The notes below the pieces were generated by a model. That model worked only from the letters and a program-made list of their open reading frames with translations. It was not told where the DNA came from and did not search any database. Made by a program: the position numbers and the translations under genes. Positions 19,050-27,394 of a stretch of DNA of 64,000 nucleotides are shown here, one piece after another (position 1 is the stretch's first letter; each line of letters opens with the position of its first letter). Location of the stretch: NCBI GenBank assembly GCA_937887565.1, contig CALABS010000040.1, positions 106,698 through 170,697 on the forward strand, read 5' to 3'. The stretch is from an uncultured Rhodospirillaceae bacterium. Its GTDB lineage: Bacteria; Pseudomonadota; Alphaproteobacteria; Rhodospirillales; Magnetospirillaceae.

Positions 19050-20054
19050 ATGACCGCCAACGCCCAGACGCCCCCGCTCGCCTCGGACCATCCCATGGCC
19101 ATGCCCGACACCGAAGTCTCGGTGCGCGAGGCCTTCGGCATCGACAGCGACATGAAGGTCCCCGCCTTCGGCCGCGGCAGCGAGCACGTCCCCGAGCTGG
19201 ACCCCGCCTACCGCTTCGACCGCGACACCACGCTGGCCATCCTGGCCGGCTTCGCCTTCAACCGCCGCGTCATGGTCCAGGGCTATCACGGCACCGGCAA
19301 GTCCACCCATATCGAGCAGGTGGCGGCGCGGCTGAACTGGCCGTGCATCCGCGTCAACCTGGACAGCCACGTCAGCCGCATCGACCTGATCGGCAAGGAC
19401 GCCATCGTGGTCAAGGACGGCAAGCAGGTCACCGAGTTCCGCGAGGGCATCCTGCCGTGGGCGCTGCAGCATCCCTGCGCGCTGGTGTTCGACGAATACG
19501 ACGCCGGCCGCCCGGACGTGATGTTCGTGATCCAGCGGGTGCTGGAGGTCGAGGGCCGCCTGACGCTGCTCGACCAGAACCGCGTCATCCGGCCGCATCC
19601 CGCCTTCCGCCTGTTCGCCACCACCAACACGGTGGGGCTGGGCGACACCACCGGCCTCTATCACGGCACCCAGCAGATCAACCAGGGCCAGATGGACCGC
19701 TGGAACATCGTCGCCACGCTCAACTACCTGGAGCACGACGCCGAGGTGGACATCGTCGCCGCCAAGCTGCCCGATTACGCCGACGCCGCCGGCCGGGAGA
19801 TCGTCAACCGCATGGTGTCGCTGGCCGACCTCTCGCGCCAAGGCTTCATGAACGGCGACATCTCGACGGTGATGAGCCCGCGCACGGTGATCACCTGGGC
19901 CGAGAACGCGCGCATCTTCGGCGACGTCCCCTTCGCGTTCCGGGTCACCTTCCTCAACAAGTGCGACGAGGTCGAGCGCCCCATCATCGCCGAGTACTTC
20001 CAGCGCTGCTTCGGCGAGGAGCTGCCCGAGACCCCCGCGCGCGTCGCCATGTAA
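19050..20054 (+). CDS. cobS: cobaltochelatase subunit CobS
   Basis: AAA+ ATPase subunit that, with CobT, drives cobalt insertion by CobN into hydrogenobyrinate a,c-diamide in the late-cobalt route to B12; 334 residues. Walker A is GYHGTGKST near residue 77 and Walker B LVFDEYDAG near 148; the sensor segment FATTNTVGLGDTTG is near 189. CobT follows after nine bases. CobN is not in the window. Confidence 0.96.
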   Translation: MTANAQTPPLASDHPMAMPDTEVSVREAFGIDSDMKVPAFGRGSEHVPELDPAYRFDRDTTLAILAGFAFNRRVMVQGYHGTGKSTHIEQVAARLNWPCIRVNLDSHVSRIDLIGKDAIVVKDGKQVTEFREGILPWALQHPCALVFDEYDAGRPDVMFVIQRVLEVEGRLTLLDQNRVIRPHPAFRLFATTNTVGLGDTTGLYHGTQQINQGQMDRWNIVATLNYLEHDAEVDIVAAKLPDYADAAGREIVNRMVSLADLSRQGFMNGDISTVMSPRTVITWAENARIFGDVPFAFRVTFLNKCDEVERPIIAEYFQRCFGEELPETPARVAM

Positions 20055-20063
20055 GGACGGCCG

Positions 20064-21971
20064 GTGCCTCCCACGCGCAACGCCCCCGACAAGGCGCCCG
20101 CCGGCGCCCTCGGCCGCGAGGAATCGGCGGCCGACCTGCTGCGCCGCGCCACCAGCGCGACGCTCCGGGCTATCGCCGGGCGCGGCGACCTGGATGTCGG
20201 CTTCGCCGCCGGCGGCAGCGCCGTGCGCGGCGCCGAGGTCCGCCTGCCGGCACCGCCGCGCGCCCTGTCCGAGGCCGACCTGGTGCGCCTTCGGGGCACC
20301 GCCGACGCGGTGGCGCTCAAGTTCCGCTACCACGACGACCGCGTCCACGCGCGGCGCCTGCCCGACATGCCCGAGGCCCGGCGGGTCTACGACGCTGTCG
20401 AACAGGCCCGGGTCGAGGCGCTGGGGGCGCGGCGCATGGCCGGGGTGGCCGCCAACATCGCCGCCGTGCTGGAACAGCGTTGCCGCGCCGACGGCCTGGA
20501 CAAGGCCACCCGCAAGGAGCACGTGGCCCTGGCCGACGTCATCCGGCTGGTGGCGCGCGAGCACTTCACGGGCTTCCCGCCGCCGCCCTCGGCGCGGGCG
20601 GCGGTCGCGCTGTGGCGCGGCGAGATCGAGGCCAAGGCAGGGCCGCGGCTGGACCAGCTGAAGGCGCTGCTGGCCGACGAGGAGGCGTTCTCGCGCGGGC
20701 TGAGGGAGCTGCTGGTGGACCTGGAACTGGCCACCGCCAACGAACTGGAGGACGAGGAGAAGGAATCCGAGGAGGACGGTCAGGAGGGCCAGGAGGGCGC
20801 CTCCATGGGCGAGCGCCAGGACCAGGACAAGGACGGGTCGGGCGCCAAGGGCGAGGGCGAGCCCCAGGCCGCTCCCGGCGCCGCCGAGGGCGACGGCGAG
20901 CAGGACGGCCTCGAAAGCGGCCAGGACATGATGATGGCCGGCAGCGGCACCGAGGAGCCGGGCGGCCCCAGCCGCCAGCGGCCGATGTTCGCGCCCAAGG
21001 GCCAGGACCCGACCCACAGGCCCTATGCGGCCTATACCACCCGTTACGACCAGGAAGTGGACGCCGCCGACCTGTGCGACCCCGAGGAACTGGCGCGGCT
21101 GCGGCATCAGCTGGACCAGCAGCTGTCGCACCTGCAGGGCGTGGTGGCGCGGCTGGCCAACCGGCTTCAGCGCAAACTGATGGCCCAGCAGACCCGGGCC
21201 TGGGACTTCGATCTCGAGGAGGGCATCCTCGACACCGGCCGATTGGCCCGCATCGTCGCCAATCCCATGCATTCGCTGTCGTTCAAGGTGGAGAAGGAGA
21301 CCGACTTCCGCGACACCGTGGTCGGGCTGTTGATCGACAATTCCGGCTCCATGCGCGGGCGGCCCATCACGGTCGCGGCCATGAGCGCCGACATCCTGGC
21401 CCGCACCCTGGAGCGCTGCGGCGTCAAGGTCGAGGTCCTGGGCTTCACCACCCGGGCCTGGAAGGGCGGACAGGCCCGCGAGGCGTGGCAGGCGGCCGGC
21501 AAGCCGTCCAATCCGGGGCGGCTCAACGACCTCAGGCACATCGTCTACAAGGCCGCCGACGCCCCGTGGCGGCGGGCGCGGCGCAATCTGGGCCTGATGC
21601 TCCGCGAAGGCATCCTCAAGGAGAACATCGACGGCGAGGCGCTGTTGTGGGCCCACGAGCGGCTGATCGCCCGCGTCGAATCGCGGCGCATCCTGATGGT
21701 CATCTCGGACGGCGCCCCGGTGGACGATTCGACGTTGTCGGCCAATCCCGGCAACTACCTTGAAAAGCACCTGCGCGAGGTGATCGCCCATATCGAGACC
21801 CGCTCGCCGGTGGAGCTGGCGGCCATCGGCATCGGCCACGACGTCACCCGCTACTACCGCCGCGCCGTGACCATCATGGATGCCGAGGAACTGGGCGGCA
21901 CCATGATGCGCCAGCTGACGGCGCTGTTCGACGAGGAACAGGCGGCCCCGACGCGGCGGCGGCCAGCCTAG
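20064..21971 (+). CDS. cobT: cobaltochelatase subunit CobT
   Basis: Partner of CobS in the aerobic cobaltochelatase; 635 residues. It has an N-terminal helical domain, a highly acidic central linker (about 230-310) and a C-terminal von Willebrand A-like domain with the MIDAS motif DNSGSMRG near 424. The GTG at 20064 has an AAGGAC ribosome-binding site. The stop codon TAG is part of the CTAG at 21968-21971, where an IS481-family element inserted. The target duplication preserved the stop, so CobT is probably intact. Confidence 0.95.
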   Translation: MPPTRNAPDKAPAGALGREESAADLLRRATSATLRAIAGRGDLDVGFAAGGSAVRGAEVRLPAPPRALSEADLVRLRGTADAVALKFRYHDDRVHARRLPDMPEARRVYDAVEQARVEALGARRMAGVAANIAAVLEQRCRADGLDKATRKEHVALADVIRLVAREHFTGFPPPPSARAAVALWRGEIEAKAGPRLDQLKALLADEEAFSRGLRELLVDLELATANELEDEEKESEEDGQEGQEGASMGERQDQDKDGSGAKGEGEPQAAPGAAEGDGEQDGLESGQDMMMAGSGTEEPGGPSRQRPMFAPKGQDPTHRPYAAYTTRYDQEVDAADLCDPEELARLRHQLDQQLSHLQGVVARLANRLQRKLMAQQTRAWDFDLEEGILDTGRLARIVANPMHSLSFKVEKETDFRDTVVGLLIDNSGSMRGRPITVAAMSADILARTLERCGVKVEVLGFTTRAWKGGQAREAWQAAGKPSNPGRLNDLRHIVYKAADAPWRRARRNLGLMLREGILKENIDGEALLWAHERLIARVESRRILMVISDGAPVDDSTLSANPGNYLEKHLREVIAHIETRSPVELAAIGIGHDVTRYYRRAVTIMDAEELGGTMMRQLTALFDEEQAAPTRRRPA

Positions 21972-22525
21972 CTATGAAGTCTCAGGAGGTTGCCCACTCG
22001 GTCTGAACCGAGAACGCTTTGGCTATCCAGGGGACCGAATGGGCATCCACAGGAATGCCCGCCAGACACCGGCGGGTCGAGAGGTTCTGGTGCGGCGGGT
22101 TCTGGACCAGGGGCACACCCCCATGGCGGTGGCCACCGCCATGGGGGTGTGCGTCAGCACCGTCCGCAAATGGGTGCCGCGCTTCCGGGCCGGCGGCGTG
22201 GCGGGCTTGCTGCAGGACCGCTCGTCGCGTCCGCATCGATCACCCCGGCGAACACCCGCACCCATTGCCGCGCGGATCGCGGCATCAAGCACATCCGCAC
22301 CAGGCCCTACACACCGAAGACCAACGGCAAGGCCGAACGCTTCATCCAGACGGCGTTGCGGGAATGGGCCTACGCCCAAGCCTACGAAACCTCAGACCAG
22401 CGCGCCGACGAACTGCCGCGCTGGCTCCACCGCTACAACTGGCATCGGCCCCATGGTAGCTTGAAGGCGCAGACACCCATCAGCCGACTCGGGCTCGCCG
22501 GGGACAACGTCATGCGACTCCACAG
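21972..22525. mobile_element. IS481-family element, internally deleted, with 21-bp terminal inverted repeats
   Basis: A 554-bp element. The left end at 21972-21992 (CTATGAAGTCTCAGGAGGTTG begins the repeat) matches the reverse complement of 22505-22525 at 16 of 21 positions. It is flanked by a direct repeat CTAG (21968-21971 and 22526-22529), the known target preference of IS481 elements. It holds both ends of a transposase but lacks the middle, so it is probably non-autonomous, though both ends remain and it could be moved in trans. Confidence 0.85.
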
Positions 22526-22529
22526 CTAG
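22039..22529 (+). pseudogene. IS481-family transposase, internal deletion
   Basis: The N-terminal part begins at the ATG at 22039 with a helix-turn-helix (VRRVLDQGHTPMAVA, then GVCVSTVRKWVPRFR, then LLQDRSSRPHRSP) and runs to about 22280. The C-terminal part is in another frame from about 22262 to the TAG at 22527-22529. It carries the end of the integrase core, GIKHIRTRPYTPKTNGKAERF, including the catalytic Glu, and the segment YNWHRPHGSL. The two catalytic Asp residues and perhaps 150 codons between are missing. The stop codon is supplied by the duplicated CTAG target. Confidence 0.85.
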
Positions 22530-23129
22530 CTACATCATCACCCAGCGGGCCAGATAGGTCTTGATCAGGCCTTCCATCTGGGCGTCGACATCGGTGATCA
22601 GGTCCTCGGTCAGTTCGTGCAGCACCCGGTCGCGTTCATTGGGGGTGATTCCCTCCGGCACCGACTTGACGCGGGTGGCGCGGGCGACCACGTCGGCGAC
22701 CGGCAGGTTGCGTTGGTCGAGGATCTGGACCGCCACGTCGAGCGTGCCCTCGTAGCGCTCGGCCTGCTCCTCCTTGAACAGGCCGGTGATGCCCTTCTCG
22801 ACCTTCAGCGGCACCCGGACGACCCGGGCGTCGTTGATGAGCACCCGGGCCGCGCCCGACCCGGCCGGGCCCATGGGGCGCAGGCGGTCCTGGGCCCAGC
22901 GCACGGTGGCGCCCTCGGGGCTGACCGGCATCAGGTGCTCGATATTGGGCTCCTTCAGCGGCGGCTGGTAGGCCGGCTCGATGCGCAGTTCCGCGACGTT
23001 GAGCTGGATGGGGCGCTTGTTGGCGAAGCTGATCTCGGGCAGCTTCTGCATGGGCGGCTTGGTCTCGCAGGCGCCCAGGGCCAGGGCCATGGCGACGGCC
23101 AGCATCACGCGAAGGGATCGAGCGGACAT
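22530..23129 (-). CDS. outer-membrane-type lipoprotein of unknown function
   Basis: A 199-residue lipoprotein: a signal peptide with lipobox LGAC and the modified Cys at residue 21. The mature region has IQLNVAELRIEPAYQPP, a segment about binding partners that resembles alphaproteobacterial hypothetical lipoproteins, and a basic-acidic helical C-terminus (NERDRVLHELTEDLI). The stop codon abuts the IS target duplication: its last base pair is one base beyond 22529, so the insertion fell precisely between cobT and this gene without damage. Confidence 0.78.
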   Translation of the reverse strand: MSARSLRVMLAVAMALALGACETKPPMQKLPEISFANKRPIQLNVAELRIEPAYQPPLKEPNIEHLMPVSPEGATVRWAQDRLRPMGPAGSGAARVLINDARVVRVPLKVEKGITGLFKEEQAERYEGTLDVAVQILDQRNLPVADVVARATRVKSVPEGITPNERDRVLHELTEDLITDVDAQMEGLIKTYLARWVMM

Positions 23130-23185
23130 GGTGACGGTTCCTCGGGTGGGGGGCGGCGCCCATTTTGGCACGCCGTCCCGCCACG

Positions 23186-24094
23186 TCAAGGCATGTACAC
23201 TTTCTCCAGTTCGGCATCGCCGAACGTATAGGCCGCCCGGCAGAACTCGCAGGTGACCACCACCGTGCCGTCGGCGTCCTTCAACGCCTCGACCTCGGCG
23301 CGGGGGAAGGACCGCAGCGTGCTCTCGACGCGCTTGCGCGAGCAGCGGCAATTGGCGCGCAGCTCCTTGGGGTCGTGGACCGCCAACCCCTCGGCGTGGA
23401 ACAGCCGGTGGACCACGCGATCCGGGGCCAGGCCGTCGTCCAGCATCTCGCCGGCGGTGGCGCTGGCCATCAGCACGGCGGCGGTGTGCCAGGCGTCCTC
23501 GGAGTGGTGGGCGGTGAGGATGGGGGCGCCCGGCACGCTGCCCGGCATGCGCTGGATCATCAGGGCGGCGGCATGCCAGCCGGTCCCGTCGGCCGGCGGC
23601 GCCGAGGCCAGCCTGACGGCGGTGTCCAACTGCTCGGATTGGCGGAAATATTCCTCGGCGCAATGGGACAGGGTGTCGCCGGTCAGCTCGACGATGCCCT
23701 GGTAGCGGTCGGTCTTGGGACCCTGGTCGACGGTGAAGGCGAGATAGCCCTTGCCCAGCAGCGACCCGACCGAGCGGTCCGCCGCGGCCGCCACCTTCGC
23801 GTCGTCGAAGCGGGCATAGCCGCGCAGGTCGCCGCCGCTGGTGACGTCGGCCAGCACCAGGGCCACCGGGCCGTCGCCCTGGGCCTGCAACGTGAAGACA
23901 CCGTCGTATTTCAGCGAGCCGGCCAATACGGCCGCCAACGCCAGGGTCTCGGCCAGCAGGGCGGCCACCGCCTCGGGATAGCCGTGGCCGGCCAGGATGG
24001 CGTCCACCGATGTCCCCAGGCGCGCGAAGCGCCCGCGCACGGCTCCGCCGCCCAGTTGGAAGGGAAGGACCAGGTCGTGGGTCATGCCAATCAT
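23186..24094 (-). CDS. hslO: redox-regulated chaperone Hsp33
   Basis: Holdase chaperone activated by oxidative unfolding; 302 residues from the chosen start. The four zinc cysteines are present near the C-terminus as CRCS and CEFC, about 37 residues apart. The family segments EYFRQSEQLDTAVRLA and LFHAEG are also present. The ATG at 24094 has a nearby GGAG; an ATG nine bases further in (24085, MTHDLVLP) is an equally possible start. It lies downstream of argF with a palindromic repeat in between. Confidence 0.93.
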   Translation of the reverse strand: MIGMTHDLVLPFQLGGGAVRGRFARLGTSVDAILAGHGYPEAVAALLAETLALAAVLAGSLKYDGVFTLQAQGDGPVALVLADVTSGGDLRGYARFDDAKVAAAADRSVGSLLGKGYLAFTVDQGPKTDRYQGIVELTGDTLSHCAEEYFRQSEQLDTAVRLASAPPADGTGWHAAALMIQRMPGSVPGAPILTAHHSEDAWHTAAVLMASATAGEMLDDGLAPDRVVHRLFHAEGLAVHDPKELRANCRCSRKRVESTLRSFPRAEVEALKDADGTVVVTCEFCRAAYTFGDAELEKVYMP

Positions 24095-24118
24095 GCACTC
24101 CGGTATCAATCAAGCGCC

Positions 24119-24199
24119 ATGGCCGGGCTTGACCCGGCCATCCACGCAAGGCCGACGGCGGCAGGAAAATACGCCGATGCCCGGATCACGTCCGGGCAT
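24119..24199. repeat. intergenic palindromic repeat ('MAGLDPAIH' type)
   Basis: Two hairpins lie between argF and hslO. ATGGCCGGG (24119-24127) pairs with CCCGGCCAT (24133-24141); ATGCCCGGA (24177-24185) pairs with TCCGGGCAT (24191-24199). The plus strand reads MAGLDPAIHA...GHDG, the hallmark of a dispersed palindromic repeat common in alphaproteobacteria. It is unrelated in stem sequence to the element at 2216-2283. Confidence 0.75.
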
Positions 24200-24214
24200 G
24201 ACGGCCGAGCCGAC

Positions 24215-25141
24215 CTACAACAGGCACCAGGTAAGGACGCCCTTCTGCACATGCAAGCGGTTCTCGGCCTCGTCCCACACCACCGACCGCGGGCCGTCCA
24301 TCACCGAATCGGTGACTTCCTCGCCCCGGTGGGCCGGCAGGCAGTGCATGAACAGGGCGTCGGGCGCCGCCTGCGCCATCAGGGTGTCGTTGACCTGATA
24401 GGGCTCCAACAGCTTGGAGCGGCCGTTGTCCTCGCAGCCCATGGACACCCAGGTGTCGGTCAGCACCAGATGGGCGCCGGCCACCGCCTGGGCGGGATCG
24501 CGCAGGATGGCGATGCGGGCGCCCTGGCTTTCGGCCCAGGCGACCACCGCCGGATCGGGTTCCAGGCCCGGCGGGCAGGCGATGCGGATCGCGCAGCCGA
24601 AGCGGGCGGCGGCCTGGATCCAACTGGCGGCGACATTGTTGCCGTCGCCGCTCCACGCCACCACCTTGCCGGCCAGGTTGCCGCGATGCTCCTCGAAGGT
24701 CAGCACGTCGGCCATCACCTGGCAGGGATGGGACACGTCGGTCAGGCCGTTGATCACCGGCACGGTGGCGTGTTCCGCCAACTCGGCCAGCTTCTCGGGC
24801 TTGTCGGTGCGGATCATGATGGCGTCCACATAGCGCGACAGCACGCGGGCGGTGTCGGCGATGGTCTCGCCCCGGCCCAGTTGGGTGTCGCCCCGCGACA
24901 GGATGACCACGTCGCCGCCCAACTGCTTCATGCCGGCCTCGAACGAGACGCGGGTGCGGGTGGACGGCTTCTCGAAGATCATCGCCAGCAGCCGGCCTTC
25001 CAGCGGCTTGGCGGCACCATGCGGGTGTTCGCCGCGCTTGTAGGCGGCGCCCAGGTCGAGGATGCGCCTGAGCGTGGCGGCATCGAGCCGGTCGAGGTCC
25101 AGGAAATGCCGGATGTGGCCGGCCCGGCGGGCGGCGGTCAT
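24215..25141 (-). CDS. argF: ornithine carbamoyltransferase
   Basis: Makes citrulline from ornithine and carbamoyl phosphate in arginine synthesis; 308 residues. Carbamoyl-phosphate motif EKPSTRTRVSFE is near residue 57, HPCQ near 134, DTWVSMG near 232, and the ornithine-site MHCLPAHRGEE near 269. The start overlaps the argD stop by ATGA, so the genes are coupled. Confidence 0.97.
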   Translation of the reverse strand: MTAARRAGHIRHFLDLDRLDAATLRRILDLGAAYKRGEHPHGAAKPLEGRLLAMIFEKPSTRTRVSFEAGMKQLGGDVVILSRGDTQLGRGETIADTARVLSRYVDAIMIRTDKPEKLAELAEHATVPVINGLTDVSHPCQVMADVLTFEEHRGNLAGKVVAWSGDGNNVAASWIQAAARFGCAIRIACPPGLEPDPAVVAWAESQGARIAILRDPAQAVAGAHLVLTDTWVSMGCEDNGRSKLLEPYQVNDTLMAQAAPDALFMHCLPAHRGEEVTDSVMDGPRSVVWDEAENRLHVQKGVLTWCLL

Positions 25142-26295
25142 GGCGTCACCTCGGTCAGGGTCCGCGAGAGGATGGCGAGGGCCTCCTCGATCTCCGTCTC
25201 GCCGATGATCAGGGGGGGCAGCAGCCGGACCACGTTGTCGCCGGCGCCGACGGTGAGCAGGCCGTTGGCCATCAGCCGGGCCTGAAGCTCGGTGTTGGGG
25301 ATGCGGCATTTGAGGCCCAGCATCAGGCCCAGGCCGCGCACCTCGTCGACGGCCGCCGGATGGGCGGCGCACAAGGCCTCCAGCCGCGCGCGCAGCAATT
25401 CCGCCATGGCGCCGGCCCGCTCCAGGAAGCCCGGCGCGGTCATCACCTCCAGCACCGCCTCGGCGGCGGCCATGGCCAGCGGATTGCCGCCGAAGGTCGA
25501 GCCGTGGGTGCCCGCCGTCATGCCCGACGCGGCCTCGGCGGTGGCGAGGCAGGCGCCGACCGGGAAGCCGCCGCCCAGGCCCTTGGCCACCGGCATGATG
25601 TCGGGGGCGACGCCGGCATGCTGGTGGGCGAACAGGCGGCCGGTGCGGCCCATGCCGGTCTGCACCTCGTCGAAGATCAAGAGCAGGCCGAACTCGTCGG
25701 CGGTGGCGCGCAGTCGCTTCAGGTAGTCGGGGTCGCCCGGCACGATGCCGCCCTCGCCCTGGACCGGCTCGACCAGGATGGCGGCGGTCTGGGGGGTGAT
25801 GGCGTCGCGCAGGGCGTTGAGGTTGCCGTAGGGGACGTGGTCGAAGCCCTCGACCACCGGGTCGAAGCCCTTGAGATGCTTCTCCTGGCCGCCGGCGGCG
25901 ATGGTCGCCAGCGTCCGGCCGTGGAAGCCGCCGGTGGCGCAGATGACCCGGTACCGGCCCTTGTCGCCCCGCTCGTAATGGTATTTGCGGGCCATCTTGA
26001 TGGCCGCCTCGTTGGCCTCGGCGCCCGAGTTGCAGAAGAACACGGTGTCGGCGAAGGTCAGCTCGACCAGCCTGGCGGCCACCCGGTCCTGGCCCGGCAC
26101 CCGGTAAAGGTTCGAGGTGTGCCACAGCCGGCCGGCCTGGTCCTGCAGCGCCTTGACCAGCCGGGGATGGCAGTGGCCCAGCGAGGTCACCGCGACGCCC
26201 GAGCCGAAATCCAGGAAACGTCGCTCGTCGGTCGACCACAGGTAAGCGCCCTCGCCCCGTTCGAAGGCGACGTCGGCCCGCGCATAGGTCGGCAT
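25138..26295 (-). CDS. argD: acetylornithine aminotransferase
   Basis: PLP-dependent transaminase that converts N-acetylglutamate semialdehyde to N-acetylornithine (in DapC mode it may also serve lysine synthesis); 385 residues. FFCNSGAEANEAAIKMAR, LIFDEVQTGMGRTG and the PLP lysine in PVAKGLGGGFPVGA are present. The ATG at 26295 (MPTYARAD) is chosen; an in-frame TTG at 26325 is an alternative and neither has a strong ribosome-binding site. A good promoter lies about 100 bases upstream. Confidence 0.95.
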   Translation of the reverse strand: MPTYARADVAFERGEGAYLWSTDERRFLDFGSGVAVTSLGHCHPRLVKALQDQAGRLWHTSNLYRVPGQDRVAARLVELTFADTVFFCNSGAEANEAAIKMARKYHYERGDKGRYRVICATGGFHGRTLATIAAGGQEKHLKGFDPVVEGFDHVPYGNLNALRDAITPQTAAILVEPVQGEGGIVPGDPDYLKRLRATADEFGLLLIFDEVQTGMGRTGRLFAHQHAGVAPDIMPVAKGLGGGFPVGACLATAEAASGMTAGTHGSTFGGNPLAMAAAEAVLEVMTAPGFLERAGAMAELLRARLEALCAAHPAAVDEVRGLGLMLGLKCRIPNTELQARLMANGLLTVGAGDNVVRLLPPLIIGETEIEEALAILSRTLTEVTP

Positions 26296-26392
26296 GACGA
26301 CAGGAAACACGGCACGAACTCCCAAGCCAATGCCGGAAGGCTTCGCCGCTCAACGGACGAAATCATACCGGCGCGCTGAAAGGAAAGGCGGG

Positions 26393-26421
26393 ACTATCCT
26401 CGCAACGGGCGCGAAAGTCAA
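26393..26421 (-). promoter_or_regulatory. promoter of argD-argF
   Basis: On the minus strand the -35 is TTGACT (26416-26421), the spacer is 17 bases and the -10 is GATAGT (26393-26398). This predicts a leader of roughly 90 bases before argD. Confidence 0.55.
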
Positions 26422-26434
26422 TAAGCCGGGATTC

Positions 26435-26489
26435 TGGTGGTCCTCCCCAGACGCTTGGGTCCCAGGCGCCTGGATCAGGAGGCCCACCA
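26435..26489. repeat. imperfect hairpin with inner palindrome upstream of argD
   Basis: TGGTGGTCCTCC (26435-26446) pairs with GGAGGCCCACCA (26478-26489) with one mismatch. Inside lies the perfect 12-base palindrome CCAGGCGCCTGG (26462-26473). It sits just upstream of the argD promoter. Confidence 0.5.
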
Positions 26490-26502
26490 ACCTACTGAAT
26501 TA

Positions 26503-26552
26503 TGGTGAGACTCTGACGGATGGCATGGGAGCCATCCGTCAGAGTCTCACCA
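26503..26552 (-). terminator. 22-bp perfect hairpin after the ABC-2 permease
   Basis: TGGTGAGACTCTGACGGATGGC (arm 26503-26524) pairs perfectly with 26531-26552 around a six-base loop and begins directly at the permease stop codon. It has no U-tract. It is unusually long and perfect for a terminator. Confidence 0.6.
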
Positions 26553-27359
26553 CTAGGCCTTCAGCTTGTAGCCGGTCGCCAACATCCGCCAGGTCAGCCA
26601 GCCCAGCGCCAGATCGGCGCCGGCCACCACCGCCACCCCCATCCAGACGGGGCCGTCGCTGGCGCCGATGAAGCCGTAGCGGAAGCCGTCGATCATGTAG
26701 AAGAACGGATTGGCCAGGGCGAAGGCGTGGAATCCCTCGGGCAGGCGGTCGATGGAATAGAAGGTTCCCGACAGGAAGGACAGCGGCGTGACGACGAAAT
26801 TGGTCACCGCCGCCATGTGGTCGAACTTGTCGGCCCAGATGCCGCCGATCATCCCCAACAGCGACAGCATCAGCGCGCCGCCGACGGCATGGAACAGGAT
26901 GAAGCCGGGATGGGCGGCCGACAGCGGCGTGAACACCGCCATGGCGGCGGCCACCGCCAGCCCCACCGCCAGGCCGCGCGCCACTCCGCCCAAGGCGACC
27001 GCCACGGTCTGCTCGGCGGGCGACAGGGGCGGCATCAGCATGTCGACGATGTTGCCCTGGACCTTGGCGATGATGATCGACGACGACGTGTTGGCGAAGG
27101 CGTTTTGGACCATGGCCATCATGATCAGGCCCGGGGCCAGGAAGGCCAGGAACGGCACCCCCTTGACCCCGGCCGCCACCCGGCCCAGCGCCAGCGAGAA
27201 GATGGCCAGGAACAGCAGCGTGGTCACCACCGGGGCGACGATGGTCTGGAAGTAGACCTTGAGGAAACGCCGCACCTCCTTGGACAGCAGCGTCCAGAAT
27301 CCCAGCCAGTTGACGCGGCCGTAGGACAGGGGAGGGGAGGGGAGGGTCGGGTCTTGCAT
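26553..27359 (-). CDS. ABC-2 type transporter permease
   Basis: Membrane permease of 268 residues with six predicted helices, of the YadH/NodJ/DrrB type: FLAPGLIMMAMVQNAFANTSSSIIIAKVQGNIVD carries the ABC-2 signature, and FLSGTFYSIDRLPEGFHAFALANPFFYMIDGFRYG is also typical. No ATPase gene is next to it, so its partner must be elsewhere. It is divergent from recX. Substrate unknown. Confidence 0.87.
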   Translation of the reverse strand: MQDPTLPSPPLSYGRVNWLGFWTLLSKEVRRFLKVYFQTIVAPVVTTLLFLAIFSLALGRVAAGVKGVPFLAFLAPGLIMMAMVQNAFANTSSSIIIAKVQGNIVDMLMPPLSPAEQTVAVALGGVARGLAVGLAVAAAMAVFTPLSAAHPGFILFHAVGGALMLSLLGMIGGIWADKFDHMAAVTNFVVTPLSFLSGTFYSIDRLPEGFHAFALANPFFYMIDGFRYGFIGASDGPVWMGVAVVAGADLALGWLTWRMLATGYKLKA

Positions 27360-27394
27360 GGCGCCGCTATCCGGTTCCGGGTATGGTCTGCCGC

